The notes: a model not told the origin generated them from the letters alone. Counted from the stretch's first letter, positions 1 through 10,466 are shown. The stretch: 64,000 nt of DNA from Paraburkholderia diazotrophica (GCF_900108945.1 NZ_FNYE01000007.1:211117-275116); one strand, 5' to 3'. Made by a program: numbers and translations.

Positions 1-1183
1 CAGAAGCAGGCGAACTGGAGACGCCCGAGTCCGCTCGCTCGTTCCCCTCAGAACGAGCGGCAGAAGTCGCGCCTGCCTCGCGAGATTCGACAGCGCCAAC
101 CGAAGCAGCCGCAGCGACACGCGACGCAGCCGAAGCAAGCGCATCGTCGCGCGAGTCGTGCTCGCCGCCCAGTGCGAGGCCCAACCCGGTCGCGAACGTC
201 TGCACGTTTTGCGGCCGCTCTTCGGGCCGCACCGCGAGCGCGTGATCGATCGTCTGTGCGAATGCGGGCGAGTAGCGGTCCGCGGCAAGCGTCGCGAGCG
301 GCACATAGCTGTCGCTCATCATGCGGCCCACGGAAGGCGGTGGCGTCTTGCCCACGATCGCGAAGTAGACGACGGCGGCGAGCGCGTAGATGTCCGTCCA
401 CGGACCCTGCTTGAGCGTTGGGACTTCCGCATACTGTTCGATGGGCGCGTAGCCGGGTTTCAGGATCACGGTCAGCGCCTGCGTCATGTCGCCGATCACG
501 CGTCGTGCCGCGCCGAAGTCGAGCAGCAGCGGCCGGCCGCTGCCCTTGAGCAGCAGGATATTGTCGGGCGCGATGTCGCGGTGGTAGCACTGCGCGGCGT
601 GCATCACCCCGAGCGCGCTGACAAGCGGCGTCAGCAGCGCGCGCAGCCACGCTTCGTCGGGCGGCGAACGCATCGCGCGAAGCGTGTCGCGCAGGGTCAC
701 GCCTTCGTAATACGGCATCACCATGTAGGCGGTGCCGTTCGCTTCCCAGAACCGGTAGACCTTGACGAGCGAATGATGATCGAACTGCGCGAGCAGCCGC
801 GCTTCGTTGACGAAGCTCCTCAGCCCCGCACGAAACGTTTCTTCGTGACGCTCCGAGCGCACCGTGACTTCGGCATTGTTGCCGCGCGACGCGAGTGCCG
901 CGGGCATGTACTCCTTGAGCGCGACATTGCGGCCCAGTTGCGTGTCGTAAGCGAGGTAGACGATGCCAAAGCCGCCTTCGCCGATCAATCCCTTGATCTC
1001 GAACTCGGCGACGCGCGTGCCGATCGCCAACGCGTGATGCGAGTCGATGCTCGCGGCCGATGACGTCGCAGGACGGCTGTCGGAAGCGGGCGCTTGCGAC
1101 ACGATTACCGTCTTGTCATCGGGACTTGTCATCGGGTCGGGATGCTCATGTGAGTCCAGCCGCGCGGCGCTGCGAACACGCAT
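1..1183 (-). CDS. ppkA: Serine/threonine protein kinase, PpkA-like (C-terminus outside window)
   Basis: Reading the minus strand from an ATG at 1183 gives a Hanks-type kinase that runs off the left edge. The chosen start is preceded by GAGG about 8 nt upstream; an in-frame ATG at 1132 is the alternative. Visible motifs: glycine loop GEGGFG (residues 68-73), catalytic Lys90 in VALKEY, HRDIAPDN with Asp203, and DFG with Asp222. An acidic/Ser-Ala-rich tail follows the kinase core. A PP2C phosphatase and an FHA protein are encoded nearby, which matches the threonine-phosphorylation switch (PpkA/PppA/Fha) that controls T6SS assembly in Pseudomonas and Burkholderia. The membrane and sensor part of PpkA, if present, lies outside the window. 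The kinase call is certain; the PpkA role is inferred from context. Confidence 0.88.
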   Translation of the reverse strand, partial: MRVRSAARLDSHEHPDPMTSPDDKTVIVSQAPASDSRPATSSAASIDSHHALAIGTRVAEFEIKGLIGEGGFGIVYLAYDTQLGRNVALKEYMPAALASRGNNAEVTVRSERHEETFRAGLRSFVNEARLLAQFDHHSLVKVYRFWEANGTAYMVMPYYEGVTLRDTLRAMRSPPDEAWLRALLTPLVSALGVMHAAQCYHRDIAPDNILLLKGSGRPLLLDFGAARRVIGDMTQALTVILKPGYAPIEQYAEVPTLKQGPWTDIYALAAVVYFAIVGKTPPPSVGRMMSDSYVPLATLAADRYSPAFAQTIDHALAVRPEERPQNVQTFATGLGLALGGEHDSRDDALASAASRVAAAASVGAVESREAGATSAARSEGNERADSGVSSSPAS

Positions 1184-1458
1184 GCGCCATCCTCACGCAC
1201 ACGCGCGTGTACTTACAAGACGAATGACATGACCGATTTTGAAGGCGGCTGATGAAGCCTCTTCGTCGAGGCCGCGTCGTGTCGCGCGATGCCGCCGCGC
1301 CTCTCGCGCGCCGGCGGCTTTCAAAATAGCGCCGCATGATTCGTCTAGTTCTGTGTAGTTGGAGGTCTCCGCGCGGCGCTCACGTCGCATGCCTGCGCTC
1401 TCAGTCACAACGGCTCTCCAGTCAGTCGCGTCCCAGGACCGTCCCGTAGGAAGGCGAT
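1184..1458. promoter_or_regulatory. Divergent intergenic region, kinase / CHAT gene
   Basis: This 275-bp gap separates the divergent kinase and CHAT-peptidase genes and must hold both promoters; no clean -35/-10 pair stands out. A GC-rich inverted repeat (GCCGCCG at 1291-1297 with CGGCGGC at 1312-1318, followed by TTT) could form a hairpin. No credible gene is present. Confidence 0.4.
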
Positions 1459-3735
1459 GTGAACGAACTCAGAAGAATCCGGCGATCCTGGAGGGCGTGC
1501 GACGCCTCGCGAGCGGTGCCGTGCGTGGCTATGGCTATGTGCACGGGCAGGTCCGATGCGAAGCCTCGCATCGCGCGCTCGCGCGTCATAGGATTGAGCG
1601 AGTGCATTGCTGCGCTCTCCGTCTGCGTGACTCTCGTCGTGAGCGCACCTGCATGCGCCGCGGGCGCTGTATCTTCGAGCTCCGTTGCACCGGGCCTCGC
1701 GCCCGAATCATCCGGCTTTCGCCAGGCCGCCGAGCGCGAACGCGACGCCGAAACACTGCAGACGCTAACAGCCGAAGGGCGCTTGCTGCTGTCGCGCGAT
1801 CACGTCACGCTGCCTGCCTACGACTATTGCAGCATGGCGGTGTCGGCGGCCGAGCGCGGCGACTTCCGCGACAGCGTCGAGGCGGCCGCGCGCGCGCTCG
1901 TGATGGCGCAGCGCACCGACAACGCCGATCTTGCCGCGCTCTCGAAGCGCGATCTCGCCATCGCGTACAGCTACGCGGGTGATCTCGCCGACGCCGAAAA
2001 GTACGCGCAGGAAGCCCTTGCATCGACGCCCAAAGCGCCGGAGCAGGTGTTCGCGCCCGCGAACAAGGTGCTCGGCGATGTCGCGCTGCGGCGAGGCCAT
2101 CCGCAGGATGCGCTCGCTGCGTACAACCGCGCACTGGAAACGGCGTCGCAACGCTACAGGCCATTGGTACTGCTGTCGATCACGAACGCGCAGATCGCCG
2201 CAGGCGACACAGAGGGCGCGCGCAAAACATTCGATTCCGCGAGTCCTCCGCCGACAGCCGAACTCGCGCCCGCATACCGTCGCATCGAAGGCAATCTGCT
2301 GCTGGCCGAAGGCAAGCCGGAAGACGCGCGCAATGCATTCAACGCGCTCCTGAAGGAGAGCAGCTCGAACGATGCGAACTACGACCGGCTGTGGGCGCAC
2401 GAGGGGATCGGCCGCGCCGATCTCGTGCTCGGCGACAAAGGCAGGGCGCGCGAAGCCTATCTGCTTGCCGTCGACGATTCGGAAAAGATCCGCGCGCGTT
2501 TTCGCAGCGACGAGTTCAAGACGGGACTCTTCGGCGACACGCAATCGGTGTTCGAAAAGGCGATCGCGCTGACCGTCGAAGTCGGCGATTATGCATCGGC
2601 ATGGAGCCTGTCCGAGCGCAGCCGCGCACGCGCGCTGCTGGACGTCGTACGCAATCGCGTCGACGCGGGCGTCGACGATCGTCAGCTGAACGGCGACGTG
2701 CCCGGTCTCGATGTGGTGCGCAATGCGCTGAAGCCGAACGAAGCGATCGTCGAATATCACAGCCTCGACAAGTCGATCGTCGTCTGGGTGATCCGCAACG
2801 AAGGGCTCAAGGGCTATACGCTGCCGATCGCGCGCGCCGACATGGATGCCGCCGTCACCGACATTCGCAACGCGATCGTGCGCCGACGGCCAGCCGCGAT
2901 CACGTATGGCGACAAGCTCTACGCGCTGCTGATCGCGCCACTCGGGCTGCGCGAGAACGAACGGCTGATCATCGTGCCGCACGGCGCGCTTCACTATCTG
3001 CCGTTTCAGGCGCTGCACGGTCCCGATGGTTTTCTGATCCAGCGTCATTCCATTGCGCTCGAACCGTCGGCAAGCGTCGCGGTGCAACTCGAAGCACGCG
3101 AGCGGCAAGTCGCGAGCAATCTCGTCGCGTTCGGCAATCCGACGATCGCGCCCGCGTATGCGCTGCCGGGCGCCGAAGCCGAAGTGCGCGGCATCGCGCC
3201 GCTCTTCGCGCGCAACGAAGTATTCCTGCAAGCGAGCGCAACGCGCGTGAGCTTTCGCGACAATGCGCCCGCTGGCCGCGTCCTGCATGTGGCCACGCAC
3301 GCCGAAGCGGACACGATCGACCCCCTGCATTCGCGCATCCTGCTCGCGCCCGCGACGCTGCCCGCCGATGGCCCCGACTCGCTGCTCGCGAAGGACATCT
3401 ACAACCTGAAGCTCAACAACGTATCGCTTGTCACGTTGTCCGCGTGCGAGACCGGGCTGGGCCGGATCGCGCGCGGCGACGAAATACTCGGCTTCACGCG
3501 CGCGTTCTTCTATGCGGGCGCGAGCAGCCTGATTGTGTCGATGTGGCCCGTGGCCGACGAATCGAGCGCGCTGACGATGCGCACCTTCTATTCGCAACTC
3601 GCTGACGGCCAAGAGGCGATCGACGCGATGCGGACGGCACAACTCACGGTCATGCAGAACCCGCGCTTTGCGCATCCGTTCTTCTGGGCACCGTTCGACC
3701 TGATGGGAGGTTGGCGCCTGAGCATCGCGCGCTAA
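1459..3735 (+). CDS. TPR-repeat CHAT-domain peptidase, exported
   Basis: 758 residues from a GTG start with AGGAAGG just upstream. A hydrophobic stretch ending in an AxA-like site around residues 50-70 suggests Sec export, although the N-terminus ahead of it is long. Residues about 100-370 are alpha-helical TPR-like repeats. The C-terminal third is a CHAT (caspase HetF-associated with TPRs) domain with the expected dyad: His614 in HVATH and Cys663 in SACETG, followed by the conserved GxDEILGF-like block. CHAT proteins are clan CD cysteine peptidases. The gene ends 8 bp before a two-partner secretion pair, so it may act on the TpsA exoprotein or its export; that link is inference. It separates the T6SS kinase from its phosphatase. 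Confidence 0.88.
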   Translation: MNELRRIRRSWRACDASRAVPCVAMAMCTGRSDAKPRIARSRVIGLSECIAALSVCVTLVVSAPACAAGAVSSSSVAPGLAPESSGFRQAAERERDAETLQTLTAEGRLLLSRDHVTLPAYDYCSMAVSAAERGDFRDSVEAAARALVMAQRTDNADLAALSKRDLAIAYSYAGDLADAEKYAQEALASTPKAPEQVFAPANKVLGDVALRRGHPQDALAAYNRALETASQRYRPLVLLSITNAQIAAGDTEGARKTFDSASPPPTAELAPAYRRIEGNLLLAEGKPEDARNAFNALLKESSSNDANYDRLWAHEGIGRADLVLGDKGRAREAYLLAVDDSEKIRARFRSDEFKTGLFGDTQSVFEKAIALTVEVGDYASAWSLSERSRARALLDVVRNRVDAGVDDRQLNGDVPGLDVVRNALKPNEAIVEYHSLDKSIVVWVIRNEGLKGYTLPIARADMDAAVTDIRNAIVRRRPAAITYGDKLYALLIAPLGLRENERLIIVPHGALHYLPFQALHGPDGFLIQRHSIALEPSASVAVQLEARERQVASNLVAFGNPTIAPAYALPGAEAEVRGIAPLFARNEVFLQASATRVSFRDNAPAGRVLHVATHAEADTIDPLHSRILLAPATLPADGPDSLLAKDIYNLKLNNVSLVTLSACETGLGRIARGDEILGFTRAFFYAGASSLIVSMWPVADESSALTMRTFYSQLADGQEAIDAMRTAQLTVMQNPRFAHPFFWAPFDLMGGWRLSIAR

Positions 3736-3743
3736 GAACAATA

Positions 3744-5423
3744 ATGAAGACACCACTTCGACTGATCGCCGCGGCATTGGCCTGCAGCGGAACATTCGCG
3801 TGGGGCGAGACGCTGCCGAATGCGGGCAGCATTCTCCAGCAGACGGCGCCCCGCGAGACGCGCCCCGCGCCGCCGGGCGGCGGCGAGGCGCTGCCCGGCG
3901 TGCCGCCGGCGACGCCGCCTCCCGTCGCGGCGCCCGGTCCGACGTTCACGCTCAAGGGCATCACGTTCAAGGGCAACGATACGATTTCCTCCGACGAGCT
4001 GCTTGCGCCCGTGCGCGACCAGATCGGCAAGCAGATCGGCTTCGCGGATCTCGAAGCGATCGCGGCCAAGGTCACGCAGGTGTATCGCGCGCGCGGCTAT
4101 CTGCTGGCTCAGGTGGTGATTCCGCAGCAGGACGTCAGCGCGGGGACGGTCGAGTTCACCGTGCTCGAAGGGCGCGTGGGCCATGTGCGGCTCGATATCG
4201 CGGCAGGCACGCCCGTCCGCGAGAGCCTGATACGCGAGCGCGTCGCGCAGATTCCCGTCGGCAAGCCGTTGCAGCAGCACGATATCGAACGCACGATGCT
4301 GCTGCTGTCCGACTTGCCGGGCATCCAGGTGACGTCAGCGATCGAGACGGGCGCGGAGCCGGGCACGGTCGATCTGAGCATCAGCGTCTCGCCCGCCAAA
4401 CGCTGGACCTTCGCCGTCGACGTCGACAACTATGGCGCGCCCGAAAGCGGAACGTGGCGCCTGGGCGCATTGGCGCGGCTCAACTCGCCGTTCATGATCG
4501 GCGACAACCTGGACTTGCGCCTGCTCGGCAGCGAACGGCTCGACACCGTCTATGGCCGCGCCGGCTACGAGGCACCCGTCAATGCGTATGGCACGCGCGT
4601 CGGTGTCGCCGTGTCGCGGCTCAACTATGCGCTCGGAAAGGAGTTCGCGTCGCTCGACGCGCAGGGTGAGGCGACCGTCGTCGACCTGACGCTCACGCAT
4701 CCGCTCGTGCGCACCCGCAGCCAGAACCTGCTCGCGCGCGTCAACCTCGAGTATCGCGATCTGATCGACAACGTGGGCGTCGTCGATTCGCACAATCCGC
4801 GTTCGCTGATCGAAGGCAGCGTCGGCCTGAGCTACGAAAGCCGCGATACGTTGCTCGGCGGCGGCTTCAATAGCGCGGACGTGGAGCTGCTGATCGGCAG
4901 CGTTCATTTCAGGAATGCGCAGGCCGAGACAATCGATGCGTCGGCGTTCGGCCGCAACACGCAAGGCAACGAAATGCGCGCGACCTTTTTCGCGAACCGG
5001 CTGAATGCGGTGACGGAGCGCGTCAGCATGTTCGCGGGCATTTCCGGCCAGTGGGCGGCCACGACGCTCGACAACTCGTCGCGCTTCCTGCTCGGCGGGC
5101 CGCACGCGGTGCGCGCGTATTCGCCGTCCGAGGCGCTCGTCGACGAAGGGTTCGTGGCGACTGTCGAAGGGCGTTACGCGATCACGTCGAAAGCGACGGT
5201 GTTCGGTTTCTTCGATTTCGGCACCGGCTGGTACAACGCGAACGCGCGGCCGAACCAGGGGACGAACGTGATCACGAGAAGCGGCCTGGGCCTCGGCGCG
5301 TTCTGGTCGGCGCCGGGCGGCATCGCGGTGCAGGGCACCGTCGCGTGGCGCACGACGGGCTCCGATACGACGGGCAACGACAAGGTGCCGCGCTTATACG
5401 TGCAGTTGACGAAGACGTTCTAG
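3744..5423 (+). CDS. Two-partner secretion outer-membrane transporter (TpsB, ShlB/FhaC type)
   Basis: 559 residues starting at MKTPLRL, with a signal peptide ending near residue 21. A proline-rich linker is followed by a POTRA_2 module starting near residue 60 (FTLKGITFKGND) and a second POTRA-like segment. The C-terminal ShlB-type 16-strand barrel ends in a terminal phenylalanine (QLTKTF), as expected for BAM substrates. A longer in-frame start at 3711 would overlap the CHAT gene and lacks a signal peptide at its N-terminus. The gene sits between the CHAT gene (8-bp gap) and the TpsA gene (24-bp gap), so these three form one operon. Its role is to recognise the TPS domain of the next protein in the periplasm and pass it through the outer membrane. 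Confidence 0.92.
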   Translation: MKTPLRLIAAALACSGTFAWGETLPNAGSILQQTAPRETRPAPPGGGEALPGVPPATPPPVAAPGPTFTLKGITFKGNDTISSDELLAPVRDQIGKQIGFADLEAIAAKVTQVYRARGYLLAQVVIPQQDVSAGTVEFTVLEGRVGHVRLDIAAGTPVRESLIRERVAQIPVGKPLQQHDIERTMLLLSDLPGIQVTSAIETGAEPGTVDLSISVSPAKRWTFAVDVDNYGAPESGTWRLGALARLNSPFMIGDNLDLRLLGSERLDTVYGRAGYEAPVNAYGTRVGVAVSRLNYALGKEFASLDAQGEATVVDLTLTHPLVRTRSQNLLARVNLEYRDLIDNVGVVDSHNPRSLIEGSVGLSYESRDTLLGGGFNSADVELLIGSVHFRNAQAETIDASAFGRNTQGNEMRATFFANRLNAVTERVSMFAGISGQWAATTLDNSSRFLLGGPHAVRAYSPSEALVDEGFVATVEGRYAITSKATVFGFFDFGTGWYNANARPNQGTNVITRSGLGLGAFWSAPGGIAVQGTVAWRTTGSDTTGNDKVPRLYVQLTKTF

Positions 5424-5447
5424 TGGGCCATCGGCCTGAGGTGTGCG

Positions 5448-8400
5448 ATGAACAAGCCCTGTAGTGTGCGATCGGATGTGCGGCCGGGTGTGGGTCCGGG
5501 CGCGCGTTCGCTACGCGCCGGCACGATCGCCAGCGCGGTGACTGCGCTGTTCGCCGCGTCGTGCGGACCGGCGGCGCTTGCGAATCCGACGGGTGCGCAA
5601 GTGGTGTCGGGAACGGTGAGCGTCGCGGTGCCCGGCGCGGGGCAAATGAACATCACGCAATCGTCGCCGAAGGCGATCGTCAACTGGAACACGTTTTCGA
5701 TCGGCGCGAGCGAGGGCGTGAAGATCGTGCAGCCATCGGCGAGCGCGGCCTTGCTCAACCGCGTGATGGGCAACGATGCGAGCGTGATCGCGGGACGCCT
5801 GCAGGCAAACGGCAAAGTGTTCCTCGTCAATCCCGCCGGTGTGATCTTTGCGCCCGGCTCGTCGGTGAACGTCGGCTCGCTGGTCGCGTCGACGCTCAAC
5901 ATCTCGAACGCCGATTTCCTCGTGGGCAACTACCGTTTCGTCGGCGCATCGGCGGCGCCTGTCAGCAACGCCGGCACGCTCACGGCGGGATCGGGCGGCA
6001 CGATCGCGCTGCTCGGCGGGACGGTCAGCAATACAGGTACGGTCAGCGCGCGTCTCGGCACGGTCGCGCTCGGCGCGGGCAGCGACATCACCGTGGACTT
6101 CGCCGGCGACGGCTTGACCACGCTGAAGATCAACGCAGGCGCAGCCCGCGCGCTGATCGGCAACACCGGGACGCTCGCGGCCGACGGCGGCACCGTGCTC
6201 ATGAGCGCGCAGACAGCCGATGCGCTCGCGGGCACCGTGATCAATCAGCAGGGCATCGTGCGCGCGCAGAGCGTTGCCGAGCGCAACGGACGCATCGTGC
6301 TGGACGGCGGCACGAACGGCGTCGTGATGGCGGGCGGGACGCTCGATGCAACGGGCGGCGCGGGCCTGACGGGTGGCCGCGTGGACGTGACGGGTTATGA
6401 CGTCGCACTGCCCGACGGGGCGCGTGTCGATGCAAGCGGCGCGGCGGGCGGCGGCACGGTGCGCTTTGGCGGCGGCGCAGCAGGCGGCGATGCCGACATT
6501 CGCAATGCGAACGCGATCTGGATGTCGCCGGGCGCGAGCATTCACGCCGACGCATCGCAGAGCGGCAACGGCGGCCATGTCGTCGCGTACAGCGCGACGA
6601 CGAGCCGCATTTACGGCACGCTATCGGCGAAGGGCGGCGCACAGGGCGGCAACGGCGGACTGATCGAGACGTCGGGCCATTATCTCGACACAGCCGGTGT
6701 GAAGATCGACGCGTCGGCTGTTAAAGGGCGGGCCGGCACGTGGCTGCTCGATCCATTCGATGTATTCATTCAGCCGGACCCGATCGGACTTGCTGCTATC
6801 ACGGCGGCTGCCGCGCCGGGCAGCACGACGACGTTCGCGGCAACGAGTGACAACAGCGTCGTGTTCCGTTCCGACATCGAGACGCCGCTTGGCAACGGCA
6901 CGTCTGTCACGATCACGACGGGAACGGGCGGCGCGCAAGCGGGCAATATCTCCATCCAGACGCGGATCACGAAGACGGCGCTATCGCCCGCAGGCAACAA
7001 CGCGACGACGCTCACATTCAGCGCGGCCGGCTCGATCACGGATAACGGACAGGACATCACATCGCAGGCGGGCCCGCTCAATCTCGTATTCGATGCGAAC
7101 GTGGGCGGCGCGACGCCCGCGAATTCGGTGAGGCTCACCAACGTTGCAATCGATACCAACGGCGGATCGTTGACGATCGGCGACGCCGGCCAGAGCGCGG
7201 TGATCATCAACAACTCGACGGTGCATACGGAAGCGGGCGCGATCACTATCACGGGCGCGGCGGAACCGGAATTCCACGGCATCGCGATCGGCTATTCGCT
7301 GCTCGCCACGACGAGCGGCAACGTGACGCTCGCTGGTTCGAGCACGTTCGGCAATGGCATCGACGTGCAGCAGGGCGCGATCGAGACCGCGAGCGGCGCG
7401 ATTTCGCTCAGCGGCAGCGGCAGCGCGGGCCTGTTCGGCGGCAGCGCTTTCGGCGTGAACATCTCGGGCGGACCGTACGCGCAGCTCAATCCGGACGAAT
7501 CGACGACGCTGATTCCGAACATCGACGCGACGGGCAGCGGCACGGTCACGATCAACGGCGTCATCACGGGCAGCACGAGCGGCTCCGGCGTGAACCTCAA
7601 CAATGCGCAACTCGCGGCGGCGACAGGCAATGTCGCGCTGACGGGTTCTGCGGACGTCACCAATCAGGGCGCGGGCGTCACGCTGCAAAGCGCGACGATC
7701 AGTACGACGGGCGGACGCGTATCGATCACCGGTTCGGCGTCGGCCAGTCAGGCGGTGGCGATCGGCTACGCGGCGACGGGTCTCGCATCGGGCGTCGCGC
7801 TCGGCTATGCGCTCGTCAGCACGGGCGACGGCAGCATCAGCGTGACGGGCTCGTCGAGCTTGAGCGGCTTGTCGACGTTGGGCGGCGTCGGCGTCGATAT
7901 CGAGCAAAGCGCGCTGCGCACGACGGGGCAAGGTTCGATCGCCGTGACGGGGACTGCGGGCAGTACGGCCACCGGACCGGCGACGGGCGTGATCGTCAAC
8001 GGCAATTTCACGAACCAGGCTCCGCCGGGCACCACGCCCGCATTGTCGGCGACGGGCGCGGGCGCGATTTCCGTCAACGGCAACGCGCAAGCGATGACGG
8101 GCACCGGCCTCAGCGTGAACAACGCGACGTTCACGGCCGCGTCGGGCGCGATCGGCATGGCGGGCACGGCGACCGTCAGCAACACGGGCGACGGAGCCGA
8201 CTTCACGAGCACACTGATCAGCGCGGGCGCCGGCAATGTCACGATCAGCGGAAGCGCGAATGTCACGCTGGGCGGCTCCGGCGTCGTGCTCGACGATACA
8301 TCGATGAGCACGACGAGCGGCAACGTATCGGTGAACGGCGCGGTCAACGGCGCGACGGCGTTCGGCAGCGGCGTCGGCACGTTCGGCGCATTCCTGGTCA

Positions 8401-10466
8401 CCAACGCGGACAACACCGTCACGCAATTGCCGCTGATCGTCACGGGGAGTGGCAACATCATCGTCGCGGGCAGCACGCCTGCGACGACATCGGGCAGCAT
8501 CGCGTTCGATCTCAACAACGGATCGATATCGTCGACGAGCGGCGCGATCTCGCTGTCGGGCAGGACCACGGGCACGCCCGCGACGAACCTCACGTCGACG
8601 GGCGTGGTGCTCGAAAGCCTGACTGAATCGACTGTGCCGACGCCTTCGACGGTCACGACGGGCAGCGGCCAGTTGAGCATCGACGGCAGCGGCTCCGGCG
8701 CGAATGCGCAAGGCGTGCTGATCGCCGACGGCACGCGCATCGCGTCGAACGACGGCGGCGCGATCGATATCCGTGGCGTCGTGACCAGCCCGACGACGAG
8801 GGCGAACGGCGGCAACGTGCAGTTCGACTACGGCACACTGCTCCTGAACGGCAGCGTGAGTTCGACGAAGCCTGGCAGCACGATCTCGCTCGCCGGGTCG
8901 ACCAACACGTCGGATGCGGGGCTCGCGTTCGGCGCGGTGCCGATGCCGCCATTCATGGGTTCGCTGGAGGCTTCGAGTTTCTTCCACGCGGCGGGCCCTG
9001 TATCCGTCAACGGCGCGCCGAACGGATCGGTCGTGCTGCGCGCGGCGAACGACAACACGTCGCAAAGCATCTTGAGCCGCAGCGCGAGCGTCGCGGGCGG
9101 CGGGGGCGTGCTTTCGATACTGCCCGCCAGCGTCAACCCTTCGACGTTCGCGTTGACGCCGCAAGACGCGACGCCGATTACGCTGTTCGGCACGAGCGGC
9201 GGGATGAGCATCGACGCACAGACGTTCGCGAGCTTCACGAACTTCCAGACGCTCACGCTCGGTTCTGACACGCAGACCGGTCTCATTACCGTGAACGGCG
9301 TGTGCGGCTCGGCGAGCGGCGCTTGTCAGCTCGTAAAGCCCGGTCTGAACATGAACCTCGCGTTGTCGAATCCGGGTGCGGGCAGTCAGGGTATTCAACT
9401 GCCGTTCGGATTGTCGCTTGGCGCGGGACATACGCTGGCGTTGGTGTCGGCGGGCGCCGTGACCGACCCGGGCGGCATCCAGGCGGCGAACCTGCTGTTG
9501 TCGGGGCCCGGCTCGTTCACGCTGACCGATCCGCAGAACGACGTCGGCGTGCTAGCGCTCGTCAACGCGGGCAACGTGAACTTCGTCGATTCGCACGGCT
9601 TCGCGATCGGGCCCGTGACCAGCCCGACATACAACGCGACGTCGGGCACGTTGACCACGATCGACGGCACCCATTCGACGCTTACAGGAAACCTGATCGC
9701 GCAGGCCGCGACGGGCAATATCGCGCTCAATACGAGTCTGACTTCCAGCGGTACCGTCGATCTCGTGATGGAGAACGGCGTCTTCACGGCACGCAACTCG
9801 GGCGCGCTGAGCGCCACGAACGGATGGCGGATCTGGGCGGCCACCTGGAACCAGGAAGTGCGGGGCAACGTGCAGCCGAATACCGCGCAGCCCAACTTCT
9901 ATGGATGCGTCTTCGGTGCCGGATGCAGTTGGGGCGGCACGGTGCCCACGACGGGCAATCACTACGTCTATGCCTCGAGGCCCACTGTGACCGTTACCGC
10001 GAATGGCGCGACGCGCATCGCCGGCGCGCCCAATCCTGCGTTCACGTTCACAGCCAATGGACTCATCAACGGCGATACGGCAGCAGGCGCGCTGACGGGT
10101 TCACTGACGACGCCCGCGAACCAGAACTCACTGCCGGGCCAATATCCGATCGATCCGAACTTCCTGTCGAGCGTCGGATACGTCGTGAACGAAGTGCCCG
10201 CGACGCTGACCGTCATCACGCCGCCGAATCCCGTTGCGCAAGCGGGTTTGCAGTCGTTCTTCAGCAACCAGGAGCAAACCTTCGTCTATGAAAACAATCT
10301 GCAAGGTACGAATATCTGCATCGGTTCGAACCAGCCGCTCTTTACGACGGCAACGCCCGGTGACAATCAGGACATACTCGCCGTCGAATGGAAGCGTGTG
10401 CGCTCGCAGCCCAATCTGAACAGTTGCATGTTGTTGAACAGTCCGCATGGATGCGGCGATTTCTAG
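5448..10466 (+). CDS. Filamentous-haemagglutinin-type exoprotein (TpsA) with MBG-like C-terminal module
   Basis: 1672 residues with GAGGTG just ahead of the ATG. Signal peptide to about residue 46 (AALA|NPTG), then a TPS/haemagglutination activity domain (NWNTFSIG, then VNPAGVIF where most family members have NPNG). GTWLLDP follows at about 435, a motif common in large FHA proteins. Residues about 440-1480 are degenerate Gly/Ser/Thr-rich repeats (SGNVTLAGS-like units) that predict a long right-handed beta-helix. Near the C-terminus is an MBG/YDG-like domain (about residues 1510-1590), then a cysteine-containing tail. There is no CdiA-like VENN motif or toxin domain, so an adhesin or surface fibre is more likely than a contact-dependent toxin. 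Partner of the TpsB immediately upstream. Confidence 0.9.
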   Translation: MNKPCSVRSDVRPGVGPGARSLRAGTIASAVTALFAASCGPAALANPTGAQVVSGTVSVAVPGAGQMNITQSSPKAIVNWNTFSIGASEGVKIVQPSASAALLNRVMGNDASVIAGRLQANGKVFLVNPAGVIFAPGSSVNVGSLVASTLNISNADFLVGNYRFVGASAAPVSNAGTLTAGSGGTIALLGGTVSNTGTVSARLGTVALGAGSDITVDFAGDGLTTLKINAGAARALIGNTGTLAADGGTVLMSAQTADALAGTVINQQGIVRAQSVAERNGRIVLDGGTNGVVMAGGTLDATGGAGLTGGRVDVTGYDVALPDGARVDASGAAGGGTVRFGGGAAGGDADIRNANAIWMSPGASIHADASQSGNGGHVVAYSATTSRIYGTLSAKGGAQGGNGGLIETSGHYLDTAGVKIDASAVKGRAGTWLLDPFDVFIQPDPIGLAAITAAAAPGSTTTFAATSDNSVVFRSDIETPLGNGTSVTITTGTGGAQAGNISIQTRITKTALSPAGNNATTLTFSAAGSITDNGQDITSQAGPLNLVFDANVGGATPANSVRLTNVAIDTNGGSLTIGDAGQSAVIINNSTVHTEAGAITITGAAEPEFHGIAIGYSLLATTSGNVTLAGSSTFGNGIDVQQGAIETASGAISLSGSGSAGLFGGSAFGVNISGGPYAQLNPDESTTLIPNIDATGSGTVTINGVITGSTSGSGVNLNNAQLAAATGNVALTGSADVTNQGAGVTLQSATISTTGGRVSITGSASASQAVAIGYAATGLASGVALGYALVSTGDGSISVTGSSSLSGLSTLGGVGVDIEQSALRTTGQGSIAVTGTAGSTATGPATGVIVNGNFTNQAPPGTTPALSATGAGAISVNGNAQAMTGTGLSVNNATFTAASGAIGMAGTATVSNTGDGADFTSTLISAGAGNVTISGSANVTLGGSGVVLDDTSMSTTSGNVSVNGAVNGATAFGSGVGTFGAFLVTNADNTVTQLPLIVTGSGNIIVAGSTPATTSGSIAFDLNNGSISSTSGAISLSGRTTGTPATNLTSTGVVLESLTESTVPTPSTVTTGSGQLSIDGSGSGANAQGVLIADGTRIASNDGGAIDIRGVVTSPTTRANGGNVQFDYGTLLLNGSVSSTKPGSTISLAGSTNTSDAGLAFGAVPMPPFMGSLEASSFFHAAGPVSVNGAPNGSVVLRAANDNTSQSILSRSASVAGGGGVLSILPASVNPSTFALTPQDATPITLFGTSGGMSIDAQTFASFTNFQTLTLGSDTQTGLITVNGVCGSASGACQLVKPGLNMNLALSNPGAGSQGIQLPFGLSLGAGHTLALVSAGAVTDPGGIQAANLLLSGPGSFTLTDPQNDVGVLALVNAGNVNFVDSHGFAIGPVTSPTYNATSGTLTTIDGTHSTLTGNLIAQAATGNIALNTSLTSSGTVDLVMENGVFTARNSGALSATNGWRIWAATWNQEVRGNVQPNTAQPNFYGCVFGAGCSWGGTVPTTGNHYVYASRPTVTVTANGATRIAGAPNPAFTFTANGLINGDTAAGALTGSLTTPANQNSLPGQYPIDPNFLSSVGYVVNEVPATLTVITPPNPVAQAGLQSFFSNQEQTFVYENNLQGTNICIGSNQPLFTTATPGDNQDILAVEWKRVRSQPNLNSCMLLNSPHGCGDF

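Noticed and set aside
5448..10466. TpsA as a CdiA-type contact-dependent toxin
   Set aside because: No VENN-like pretoxin motif, no C-terminal toxin domain and no immunity gene downstream; the protein ends with an MBG-like module and a short tail.
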